Below, one piece after another: positions 33,926 to 44,300 of a stretch of 64,000 bases of DNA. A model generated the notes under the pieces. That model worked only from the letters and a program-made list of their open reading frames with translations. It had not been told where the DNA came from and did no database searches. The DNA is from Parelaphostrongylus tenuis (taxonomy: Eukaryota; Nematoda; Chromadorea; Rhabditida; Metastrongylidae). The stretch spans positions 62,001 through 126,000 of the forward strand of contig JAHQIW010005575.1 in assembly GCA_019055375.1 (NCBI GenBank), written 5' to 3'. A program made the position numbers and the translations under genes. Each line of letters begins with the position of its first letter. The first letter of the stretch is position 1.

Positions 33926-34802
33926 GTTAGACGGCGACAAATTTATAAGCCGATCTTATTCGCTGGACAGGATTTTTTCATAGCAATGTTAGTATTCATT
34001 CGAAAAGCTTGATACTCTGGTTAGAGCTCTACGTCGTCGGTTTTACAAAACACCCTTTCATAGCGCTGTAAAATCCAAAATAAAAATATGTTTCACACGA
34101 CGTGTTTTTTCTTCTTAACTCGCTTAAATTACGCTGGACGAAACTCATTCCTTAGAGTACTGGCGCTCATTTGACAGCGCAAATTTCGAAGAACTCAAAA
34201 ATGTGCTTGCTTTTTAAAAAAACTTTTTTTATGAGTCTGTAGGAGAGAGAAAAGAATTACGCTCTACACCTCGTGGCACAGAGCTCTTTCCTTAGACTAC
34301 TAGTAACTAACTATTCGATAGCGTAAGTTCCAGTGATTTCAACGTTGTGCTTATTTTATAAAATACCGCTTAGTGGGGAAAATCGGTCGAGTCGAAAATC
34401 GTTCTCGACAACCTTGCTTATCGGCTAATTCAAGGGGCGCAAGCGGGGCAGGGCGGGGCGATCGATCGCGTTTGAAATATCGTTTTTCAATTGGGATTTT
34501 CTTCACCGCATCGACAGAAACTACAGATAAAAACGCAGATCCTGATTTTACGGAAAGTTATCTGGACGCTGATATGCTTTTCGTGCTTTCAGCGAATTAC
34601 GCCTGTGAAGAAAATGAAGGCGGATTGCGAGTGCGAAACACAAATTTATTCTGAATTTTGCAGCGTTATGAAGGGATCTCATGAAAAACTGGCGGCATGG
34701 GGCTGTAGCTAGAGATTTAAGCTTTCGAATGACTACCAACACTCCTATGAAAAGTTCCTCTTCAGCGAATGAGATCGATTTATAAATTTGCCGCCGCCTA
34801 AC
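33926..34802. mobile_element. Non-autonomous DNA element with ~95-bp inverted ends
   Basis: The left arm starts GTTAGACGGCGACAAATTTA. The right arm, inverted, starts GTTAGGCGGCGGCAAATTTA. The arms remain alike for about 95 bases, including CATTCGCTG-like and GTAGTCATTCGAAAGCTT-like blocks. The outermost bases suggest a TA or TTA target. Two further internal arm-like units lie at about 34140 and 34300. No transposase is encoded; the 93- and 118-codon frames in it are chance. Confidence 0.7.
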
Positions 34803-34837
34803 ATGCAAATGCCACTCCCCTTCCAGAGGAAAGGCCG

Positions 34838-34913
34838 TTAAATAACAAATAAATGAAAAAGTAAACAAACAGACGAGTAAATAAACAAATGAGTAAACAA
34901 ACAAATAAGTGGA
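34838..34913. repeat. Short AAAC/AAAT minisatellite
   Basis: Imperfect repeats of units such as GAGTAAACAAACAAA; the minus-strand frames across it read as Phe/Leu/Val-rich nonsense. Confidence 0.7.
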
Positions 34914-35060
34914 GAAGGCCCTGCCACCTGAATTTTGCAGATTGAAAGTAGGCGAGTATTATTCTGTGTGTGTAATACACCAATCACATCTCAACCGCCG
35001 CTATGCCCACAGCGGCTAATACATCGGAGTGGTGGCAAATATGTAGCTTTGGAACTCGGT

Positions 35061-35127
35061 TGGGAGTTGAACCCGCGTCTCACTCTTTCAGGAGGCACAC
35101 GCTAACCACTACACCACCAAGGCTCTT
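35061..35127 (-). repeat. tRNA-like sequence (family 3)
   Basis: Minus strand: GCCTTGGTGGTGTAGTGGTT (A box), a short CTC/GAG hairpin, then GCGGGTTCAACTCCC (B box). There is no closing acceptor stem. Near-relative of 30404, 36806 and 50000. Confidence 0.65.
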
Positions 35128-35234
35128 GCTCTGCAACCACCTATTATGTGGCTGAAACGTCCCCGATATGGGTAAGGCGATGGCTCAAATCCCACCTGAG
35201 GTTCAGAGTTTTGTACGTCACTCAGCATCTTTGG

Positions 35235-35235
<1 letters not shown>

Positions 35236-35277
<42 letters not shown>

Positions 35278-35319
35278 ATATACATATATATACATGCATT
35301 TATGTATGTATACATGCGA

Positions 35320-35353
<34 letters not shown>
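35236..35353. repeat. TA/TATACA microsatellite
   Basis: Alternating TA with interspersed CATG/CATA variants. It adjoins the 3' end of the RTE element at about 35365 and may be its expanded tail or its target. Confidence 0.9.
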
Positions 35354-35356
<3 letters not shown>

Positions 35357-35364
35357 CACATAGT

Positions 35365-36105
35365 ATATCACCTGTATCACCTGTCGTCCCGTTGATCGCG
35401 AGTGACTCGAGCGGGTACCAGCAACTCTTCCATTTTTCCCTATCGCGTGCAAGAGTAGACCAGTGGGTCCTCCTTGCTCTAGGAATTCGCTGAGCATCAT
35501 ATCTTTCTTCCATCGCTTTCGTGAAGAAAATCGGACCAACGGGTCAGTGGTCTTCCTTTTATAAACTGTTCCCCAAGCCGCTCGTTTCCTCCTGCTCAAC
35601 TCTGGGCTAGGTCGTTCATCATGTTGATTTCACGACCTAGATAGATGTAACTGGAGCATTCGGAAATTGTCGTTCCGTTGAGCGTGAATGGGGCATTAGA
35701 AACCCATCCGTTCCTCATGAACATTGTTTTCGTTAGATTCAGTTGAAGACCGATCTTTCCACAGGCGTTATCGAAATCAGTCAACATTCGTTCCGCTTGG
35801 CTGATGTTTGGTGTTATGAGAACGATATCGTCAGCAAAGCGAAGATGGTTTGATTGTCGACCGTCAATTTTCACGCCCATATCGTCCCATTCTAATGTTC
35901 GCATGACGTTTTGTAGGGTGGCAGTGAATAGTTTTGGCGATATTGTATCGCCTTGTCGAACCCCTCTTCTTACGTCCAATGGTGATATTGTTGTAGAATG
36001 GAGATATTCTGGTCGTGAAATCTTTATAAAGCTCACGAAGGATCATTATGTACCGAGTAGGGACGCCCTGGTTATCCAGAGCCTCTATAACCGCTTCTGT
36101 TTCCA
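35365..36105 (-). pseudogene. RTE-type LINE, 5'-truncated and frameshifted
   Basis: Minus strand. Reverse transcriptase begins inside the conserved DYKKAFDSV block (only DSVETEAV remains). It continues through LRELYKDFTTRI, RRGVRQGDTISPKLF and the catalytic FADD (HLRFADDIVL, 35827-35838), to LQLNLTKT and YLGREI. There is a frameshift near 36000 and another near 35610. A deletion of roughly 100 codons then joins to the C-terminal end ([19 protein letters not shown]). It ends in short repeated CAGGTGATA units, as RTE elements do. The endonuclease domain is absent. It is not able to move. Confidence 0.88.
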
Positions 36106-36165
36106 CTGAATCTATATATACTATGTGATTCAGTGGAAAAATCACATAGTATATATGTGCACATA
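36101..36165. repeat. Overlapping inverted repeats at the RTE 5' end
   Basis: TTCCACTGAATC and its inverse GATTCAGTGGAA enclose a TATATATACTATGT loop. The loop itself pairs with a following ACATAGTATATA copy. Both arms start in the RTE coding sequence, so the fold was made at or after integration. Confidence 0.8.
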
Positions 36166-36265
36166 TATATACGCACATGTATACATGTATGTGTATATAT
36201 ACGTGTATATATACATATGTATATACATGTATATATGCACATATATGTATATATATACTTATATA
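36166..36265. repeat. TATACA/TACATG microsatellite
   Basis: About 100 bases of TATATACATGTATATG-type repeats, continuing from the hairpin at 36101-36165. Confidence 0.85.
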
Positions 36266-36352
36266 TGTAGCTTTAATATTGTAACTCTGCTAAGAAGACA
36301 GTGAGGAAACCTGTAGATCAAAAATTTCCAGTGTTTGTCAGCTTAAATAGGT

Positions 36353-36565
36353 TTAACCCTCTGCGGACCATACGGTACGTTTCGTACCAAGCCGCGCGAC
36401 GTAAAATCTCACTCAGCTACTGTAATGGCACGTCGCGTCTCTTGACAAAGCAGGCGAAGACAGCCAGACGTGCGTGCGCAGACAAGCACATGCAGCCTGC
36501 CTGAGCGTCACGTAAGCGACGGCGCGACGCCGCCTGCCTATCAACGGTGGTCCTCAAAGGGTTAA
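36353..36565. mobile_element. piggyBac-like MITE, GC-rich, TTAA ends
   Basis: Bounded by TTAA on both sides (36353-36356, 36562-36565). The left end CCCTCTGCGGACCA and the inverted right end CCCTTTGAGGACCA match at 12 of 14 bases, a layout typical of piggyBac-family elements. The inside is much richer in G and C than its surroundings, with many CG dinucleotides (GACGGCGCGACGCCGCCTGC). It encodes no protein. Confidence 0.75.
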
Positions 36566-36805
36566 GGCCAGAAAAGCCTAAGAGCAAACATGATTCTCAC
36601 CGAATTCCTACATCGAAGAGGACAACTCGCTGAACCACCCTAGAATACGAAAGGGAAGGATAGCATCTTAGTAGTGCTCGCATAAGTCCCTCGACATCGA
36701 CGGGAAGATAGGTAAGACAGATGATATGCTTACTAGAGCAAATCTGTTGGCGGTTGGTCAGTGATAGGTGCGACACCTTATATCGCAGAAAGAGTGGTAG
36801 AAAAG

Positions 36806-36869
36806 GACCTCGATGGTGTAGTGGTAGGACGCGCACTCGGTACGAGTGAAACACGGGATGAAACTCTCG
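36806..36869 (+). repeat. tRNA-like sequence (family 3)
   Basis: ACCTCGATGGTGTAGTGGTA, then a perfect CACTC/GAGTG hairpin with a five-base loop, then ACGGGATGAAACTC in place of the B box. The five-base loop rules out a working anticodon. Confidence 0.6.
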
Positions 36870-37349
36870 CCTAAGGTTTCCGATTCTGCCTTCTACTCAG
36901 CAGTCTTATATATATAGTTCTGACATCGTAACGCTGCTACAAAGGTAGTATAATTAAGAAATCTTGTGAAGTATCTAGTAAGCATTTGAACAGCTGCAAC
37001 GTAGACTCCGAATTTCTTTTAAGAGTTAGTTTCAAACCATGAGATTAAAGATCATGTTTCCTCAATAAACACTCATGCAAAATAGCGGTTTCTATGGTCT
37101 ATAGCAAAAATGAAGATTCTTTGTTATCTGCTATTTACAAAGGGGCAGTGGTCGAATAGTTGTGATGCTCGTCACGGCGTGCGCGAGGGCCAGACCCCAT
37201 CACCAACGCTCTGCGACAATCAATAAACGATCGCCTTATGGTACGCCACAGCCAGGCTAGCCTCGAACAAGGAAGGAGACGTGTTCGACAGCTATTCTAG
37301 GACGTAACTTTCGTTTCGAGTGTTTTCTTAAGACCACAGCTCAAATTTC
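36870..37349. other. Gene-less; possible further tRNA-like scrap
   Basis: At 37141-37200, GGGGCAGTGGTCGAATAGTT and GGGCCAGACCCC are loosely tRNA-like. Nothing else seen. Confidence 0.35.
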
Positions 37350-38214
37350 AATATGCCTGGTAATCATTTTTGAGCCACGCATGTTAGTGGTCTGTCAAAG
37401 AGGACTGACTTATAGAGCCCGATGCACGTGTTTCGATATTGCGATCTCGTCAGTCGGGCAGTTACCCTTTCTCGTCTTTTGCCAATCCTCTGTGGGTGCT
37501 CCAGTCCCCACACTAAGAGTTAGCGACAACGAACTTTTTACACTTTATGTCCAGTGAAATTATCACCGAACACAGAGTGTTGTACACTCGATTGCTCATG
37601 GCTGGTACATTCAATATATCATAACTTTCCAAAAAATTCAAAAGTTAGACTTTCTATTAACCTCGGCATAATTAATTGCTCTATGAAGTTGAGTAAACTT
37701 ATCTTGATTAGCTGACTCGAGGTTGCTAAATTAGTCGTAGAAGTTCGGCTGACGTTTCGGCGAACCCCCTTTTTCAAAGCCTGGGCGTATGTGGTCTTAG
37801 TCTATTTGAATGATTTGCATGGTCTTATTTATATGCTGCCTAGGTCAGGTAAGAAGATCAAACGAAGGAAGGGGGCGAAATCTCGCGTGATGGTAGACGC
37901 ATTCGTCCTTCCGGTTCATTTCGGGATTGAGCGTTTATCCAAAATGCGTCAAAAGTTTTGCCGCGTCGAGCAATCGAGTGTACAACACTCTGTGTTCGGT
38001 GATAATTTCACTGGACATAGAGTGTAAAACATTCGTCGTCGCTAACTCTTAGTTGTGGGGACTGGAGCACACCACAGATTGGCAAAAGATGAGAAAGGGT
38101 AACTGCCCGACTAACGAGATCGCACGATCGAAACACGTGTATCGGGTTCTATAAGTCAGCCCTCTTTGACAGACCACTGACATGCGTGGCTCAAAAATGA
38201 TTACCAGGCATATT
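37350..38214. mobile_element. Large foldback element with ~248-bp inverted arms
   Basis: The arms 37350-37597 and 37968-38214 are inverted copies, with a handful of differences by eye. The outer ends are ATATGCCTGGTAATC and the inner ends reach GTGTACAAC / GTTGTACAC next to GAGCAATCGA. The 370-base centre has the MITE core GCTGACGTTTCGGCGAA. The outer arm (TTTTTGAGCCACGCATG, GTGGTCTGTCAAA) is related to the small palindrome at 61216-61322. No coding region. Confidence 0.85.
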
Positions 38215-40337
38215 CTAGGAAGTTCAAGAAGAAGATGAAGAAACGAAGTGAATGTTCGAAGTACTGGAATCCGCACAGCGAAACAGAATATTTGTGAAGA
38301 CGGTTCAGTAAAGTAATATTAGAAGAAAAGTGAAAACGTTTGGTACCACGCAAATCAACTCCTTACGGCTATCATTCCTATGTTGTGAAGGATGTACAGC
38401 ACATACTGACTAGCCCTTGATGGAAAAGCTTATCCAGTTGTGTTATTTTTAGAAGATAAAGATTTCCTTTGCACTTTCGCCACTAGAATTCTTTTGAAGG
38501 ACTCTTCAGATTCCTTTTTATTTAACCGCTACTAGCGGTGGTATGGAAAGAGCGAGGTGCGGGTTCTAGTCCTGACTGACGCGATAGTTTGCACATCTCT
38601 CTACATCGTTGGATTTTTTAGAGTTAAGTATGAGAAAAATCCAGTTGTTATGACTTCTTTCAAGTTGAGAGCGAAGTCGGAACGAGTCACCTCCCCATCT
38701 TGACAGTTTTATTCGACGGTCAATTTGAAACTTTGAAGAGAACAGGAAACTCCTCGCTTATGCAAGGTTCTCTATGACTGGCCCACAATAAATGATTGGA
38801 AGACTCAAAATTTGCGAAATTACCTAAAGAGGTGATGCCTTCGAAATGTCAGCCATCACTATTCTATCAACTGTATTTGTGCTATATTGTATTTGATAAA
38901 TAATACTGTTCAATGCGCCGCATTTGTTTATTAAGAAAAGGAACTGGAGACTTGTTACAGATACATGAAAATATGGGCTTTGGATTATTGGAATTTGGTT
39001 TTTGCTGATTTGTTGTTGATTGTTGATTTGGAAATTGATTTTCTGGATCGATAGCACAAGATTATAGAAAAAAATTTACCTTGCGATCAAGATCAGCCAG
39101 TATTGTAAATCAGTTCCAGGGCAATTACCTTGTTACTTTTACAGAAAATTTTGATGGCTTCGCGTACTGCGGTAATTCTAAGGATGTTCCAATATTCTCA
39201 AAGTCACGTCTTAAATCACGTAGATGGCTTTTGATAAAGGAGTGCTCCAAGAAAAGGCATGATAACACCTCTGAAGCTTTTCTTTGGGTTTTCATAATTC
39301 TAACCATTTGAGAAAGTACGGAAAAATTTCGGTGACTTTCTATTTAATTACTTTCCATTATCTCCTCAAATCATGGGTAACAAAATTCAGAAAACAAGTT
39401 GTAGAACTAAGAGCAGTTTATAAAGCCAGCAAACAAAGCTGCACTCAATATATGCTACGTGAGCTCATGAGGCTATATCAGCCATGTTTCTCTCTCATAT
39501 TACTATCGTCCTTCTTTTTGTGAAAGCAAAATCGATTTTCAGCATATAGCGTTGGTTTCTCCAAAACTTCTCTCTGATGTTATTGCCTTCATCTGAAACA
39601 AGATTCAAGTATTTTGGATGTCTGTAGGATACGGTGATCTCCTTGCAACAGAACGAATGAATTCTCAAGTAGGCCTCTATTGTACTCGCGATGATGCGGT
39701 AAGTACTTTTCTTTACATGAAGCCTTCAAGTTATCAGCTGCTACTAACATTTTATGCAATCTCGTGAACGGCACCAAAGTCACAGTCATGGAGTCATTTT
39801 CCAGTATTTGTTCATTGCTGTGATTTCGATGAGCGTGACTTCACCTCACCATGATATAACTGGTCTCAACAAATTGTCTAACAGTGACGGTGTATCACTC
39901 TGATCTGCCACATGTACGGTCCGCTGCACTTCAAAGGGTCACAGTGCGATCATTCCGACCACTTCGGTCAAATCTGTCAGGAATCGTTTTGGATATTGTT
40001 CCCTTCTAGACTATTTGCCGTTGTAATATTTAGCCTACCTAATTTATAGAGCTTGCATACTCTTCCAGTTTGGTCTCTTTTGTGTTCACAAGTGTTGCCT
40101 GTTCGGTATCTAAACACTGCCTAGCGACTGGTCAAGAAGCTACATAAGTGAATTGATATAAGATTCGTTATTCAACGGCAAAGGTGTGTTAGCTACTGTT
40201 AGACTTTTAGAAGAAAAAGTGGGCAAAATCTACACTCATCTTCAATGTTTTCATCGATTTTAACATAACGGAGATGTGTATTCATTTTACAAATAGGTGA
40301 CCATCAGACATCTGACATATATTGAAAGAACGGCACA
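38215..40337. other. Largely gene-less; one candidate exon
   Basis: A tRNA-like scrap lies at 38537-38580 (GCGGTGGTATGG ... GCGGGTTCTAGTCC). Minus-strand 39125-39307 is an open frame of 60 codons with a GT donor after its end but no acceptor for a next exon. A candidate plus-strand exon at 39628-39698 is listed separately. Confidence 0.35.
39628..39698 (+). CDS. Possible internal exon, function unknown
   Basis: Seventy-one bases between a fair acceptor (GATGTCTGTAG) and a strong donor (GATGATGCG|GTAAGTAC). Only one frame is open, beginning YGDLLATERMNSQVGLYC. No partner exons and no known family were found, so it may be fortuitous. Confidence 0.2.
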
Positions 40338-40650
40338 TATCATGGCGCAGTCGGTTGTGATGCACGTAATCATGAAGCAGTGTTCGACCACTCTCTAGAA
40401 CGCTTTTCCGCAGGCCCACATGGCTTCCTTAAATCGGCTAACCCCCAACGCTGCATCGAGATTTGCTCGACCGGTATTATTAACATTCATAATGTGGGCA
40501 GCATACTTGAGAGGCAGTCGAAAAAACACACAAAATGTTCGAAGACCTCTATCTAAGACGAGTGCGAGAAAACGAGTTGAATGCAAGTGGTGGCTGACAT
40601 TCAAGAGGCCTACGTATTGCGCTTCATGTGAAAAAACGGTAGTTTCATGG
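40338..40650 (+). mobile_element. SINE2 copy, full length
   Basis: The head ATGGCGCAGTCGGTTGTGAT is followed by a B-box-like GTGTTCGACCACTC. The body aligns along its length with 10403-10760 (ACCCCCAACGCTGCATCGAG, GAGTTGAATGCAAGTGG). It accounts for most of a 130-codon plus-strand open frame at 40420-40812. Confidence 0.7.
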
Positions 40651-41239
40651 GGAAAAGGGCCAGAGAATATGCCACATGAGCCTGAGACTTTTCAGCTAAG
40701 TATCGAAATTGTTAGGCTGATCATCTCTCAATTGAGTATAGGGATTCAGAATCAACTGGAGGATTTTGATATAATTGAGATACCATCTCCAAAGAGTTCA
40801 TCCGAGCGCTAGAGGTGGGCAGCATATGCAATGACAGCCGCGTCTTTATTATTCTACAGATATCTAACATATTATTTTCAAATCCCACAAGTGGCAGAGT
40901 AATCCTTCTTCTTATAGAAGTCAGATTTCATTCCTTGCAAAAGTGAATTTCATTTTTTAAAGCAACTGACATTTATGAATATGGTCAATGTAAACTCTTC
41001 ATTTGCCATCTCTAACAGCAGTTCTATTGAGAAATTCTTCTCTTCTGCCTCTAAGGACACATGATTCGTTAATAGTGGTACAGCTTTCTTCATTAGAATT
41101 TGATACATATCACAGAAGATCAATTTTTTTACTTCTTAGCACTTTATTTGATCCATCATCACAGTGTTTTTCCACTGAACGGATTCCAGTACTTCTAGCA
41201 ATCAATTGATTTTTTTGTCTTCTTCTTGATATGCTCAGA
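40651..41239. other. No feature seen
   Basis: Short frames only. Confidence 0.45.
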
Positions 41240-41390
41240 TTACTGGTTGAGCGAGACTCCTTGCAATCTTGAAGATAGTCTGCTGTGGCGTTCCACAGGA
41301 CGTTGTTGTTGACTGCAGGAGAGAAGTGGGTAAGTGAAGCTCGGTTCCACGCGCGACGTTACCAACAGCACAACCACCCCAGTAGATTAA
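41240..41390. repeat. Dispersed repeat (pair of 12997-13070) plus tRNA-like scrap
   Basis: 41240-41312 matches 12997-13070 (CTGGTTGAGCG, GTTCCACAGGACGTT). At 41330-41390 the minus strand reads GGGGTGGTTGTGCTGTTGGT, loosely A-box-like. The second part is weak. Confidence 0.45.
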
Positions 41391-44300
41391 TAGAAATAAA
41401 TAATAGATGCAAGGAGGTATTCATGTCTAATAAATGTAGTAGTCGAAGTTAACTTGGTCATTAGAGGAGTAATAGCATTCTGGATACTTTTTTACATCCG
41501 AGATTCATAGAGCAAGGGAACACTATTCCAACAATACAAAATTAGCTGAAAATTTAGTCATTTTTACTGAAGTCGTCAACTTAATAGTACCAGACGGGAG
41601 CTTTAAAACGTCTCACATGTAGAGGTGATTGTACAGTTTGAAAGTAGGAGTGCAGGTGTCTCTGAGGCATTTTCCAGTGACAGTTTAAACGCTATGCACC
41701 TGAAGCTAGACCGTCGATTTCAATGAGGAGTGTTGGTTTCCTAAATCTTATTTGACGATGGCAGCAAGAAATGAATCTAACAGTTTTCACAGTCTGAGCA
41801 AGAAACTCAAAATAAATATGATCGCCTATGTAGTTAAAGAACGACGGCAAATTATTTGAAGCTACAATGTCTTTAAGTTTCAATGAGAATGAAGAGAGTT
41901 AGGGAAGAAAAGTGGAATGGAGGCATGTGGAAATGCTGACGCAAAGAAGAGAGCAAGAATTAGTAGTAAGTTAAGCAAAAGAAAAATTCTGCAATATTTA
42001 GGACGAGAACTTTGCTTATTTATGAACAATATAGAAATAGTGTTAATAATGAATTATAGAGAGGCATCCACTTACACAAAGGTGTCCATTTATGGAAAGA
42101 TTTTGTCCTTTCAAGGACTATTGTGGTCTTATAAACATTGAGAAATACCCCATTTCCTCTTTCGTGACCCCGAAAAGCTCTAATTGAAAAGAGATCTTAA
42201 AAGTTAACGGCTTCTCTCTAATTAGAGTGATTGATTCCAACATCGCAAAGCTGCTCTTATTCGTTTGAGATTGGTTAGTCTCATTTCATAAAAGATTGTC
42301 TAACCGATGTCATCATATTTGAACTGATGTCGATATCACATGGTTTCTTAGAAAAAACAAAAAACAACCACTGGAAATTCAATCTTTTAGCTCGAAACAG
42401 CAGTCGTTTGTCCTTCATGTTATGACGTTCCAATGCGGAAATAGCAGTGCAAAAGTCAAGAAGTTTAAAAATCTCGAACACATGTCTACTATATGTGTTG
42501 AGGAGCTTTCTTTTATATGATCCATTTTGCAAATCTACTACGCAAATCCCAGAGCCTCTCGCACTTAATTCTTCTCCTTGTACCCACCATCCACTACGAT
42601 CTTCCATCGTCTCGCATGTGAGGCCGGCTGCTTGAGAATCTTCGTTTCGTTGGAAAAGCGATTCTTACTGGTTGAGTCGATTCTTTCTCCAATGCCGAGA
42701 CAGTTGGACTAGAACATTCCCCTTTGGGTTGCACAGAGACAGTTTCTCGAAAACATTTGTGGACCAACTTCTCGCCCTATGCGAGTGTGCCGTGAATGAC
42801 ATGATGGATTAACATGGCTTAATTGAACGGCCCACACTATTATAAACCAAGTTTCCTTTAACCTTGGTTTTCATAGTGAATGTCTTCATTTTATGTTGAT
42901 AAGATAGCCAAAAGGCGATAAAAGGTTCCACTCGGATGAGGTCTCGGCGTTTGTGCCTTTTTTAAAACCAGACTGACTTGGGTTAATTTTTATCCGCTGT
43001 TCTCCAGCGCAGTTTTAATTATAATTACCACAGCGAATCGAATCTTCTAAATGGGACACCGTTTGATTGAGGTGTCCTCACTGGATTCAGCACTAATTAT
43101 TTTTTTACCAACATAGTTAGATTCTATCGCCCACTACTGGAAAAATTTGCCTGATTGCATGCTCGTATCAATTTTTTCATACTATGGCATGTAATATACT
43201 AAGGAAAAAGAAGAGAACAGTACGAGGCGCAAGGTGAGAGGGAGTGATGACGCTGTCCCAGAGGCCATCATCATGAGCGGAACTTTGGTAGACAGGTTTT
43301 CTTCATCCATTCGTGCTATTGAATTAACTCATTTCATTCTGATAGTGGCTTGTCTTCAAATGGCTCATTCTGTTCACAAGTACTGTCTCTCCCCCTAAAA
43401 AATCGACCCACATGTGAACATGTGCGGAAAGGCGAACATAGACCGAATTAATTCTTAACATTCAACATTCGAAATGTCAATCGCAGCTGGATTTTTTGTG
43501 TTCGATTTTTTTGCAGTTTTTCTAGTCCGCTTCTTGAGCATATCCTTTCATCTTCTTTCCTAATAATTATTTTTATTCAAGTTTATCATTGAAATCTGCA
43601 ATCATAGAAATTTTGCTTTTCTTTTTCCGCGGCGCATTTATTTTCGTATATTTAAAGTTGGTAATCCAAAGCATCCTTCTTTTGTTGCTCTTTTGCAAGG
43701 AGAGAAATTCCGCTATAGAATAGACCATCATGTCTGCCATAGGGAAGAGAATGTCATAATTTCAAAATAAGGCTTATCTTAGTTAATCGAATATAATATT
43801 TTGGAGTCTGTCTGATAGATTATAATATTTTGGAGTCTGTCTGATTGTTGAACAACACCAGAACAAGTGCAATGATAGCTGGGACGAAGAAATTCGGGCA
43901 TCACTGATCTTATTCCTGGAAACATCTCTGGCAACATCTTCTCACTTTGGGTGCTAGCATGTCCAGCAACTCTTCAGACGCATCCAATCGAATAAAATCG
44001 GCTTTTCTTTTTACATGTACGTCACCTGCTGTGTTATTTGCTTGAGAATGGGCGTTGCTAGCATTCCGCTTCATTCCTCAGTCCCCTCAGGTCTGTGTCG
44101 TCTAAATTCGATTCAGTGGAGTCGAAATTTAACTAGAATATTGTGCTCATTGACTTATTACCGGCTTCCACCCATTCATTAGCTCGAGATTAGACTGGTA
44201 TTTTGAAATTAATCGCAAGTAGCAGGAAACTAATAAAAAATGTTACATACGGAACCATGAGTACTATGTTATCATTCATTTGCTATTTCGTTTATTCTAA

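Noticed and set aside
35109..35513. Minus-strand 134-codon frame and plus-strand Tyr-Ile frames
   Set aside because: The repeats come from the TA/TATACA microsatellite; the only real content is the tail end of the RTE element.
39125..39307. Minus-strand exon with a GT donor at its end
   Set aside because: The following 30 bases contain no AG acceptor for the next open piece, and the opposite strand is equally open; not enough to call.
40420..40812. 130-codon plus-strand open frame
   Set aside because: Its first two-thirds align with the SINE2 copies at 10.4 and 59.5 kb, so it is element sequence.
43792..43844. CRISPR-like or satellite repeat
   Set aside because: Only two copies of a 24-base unit six bases apart, in a eukaryotic genome; a simple duplication.
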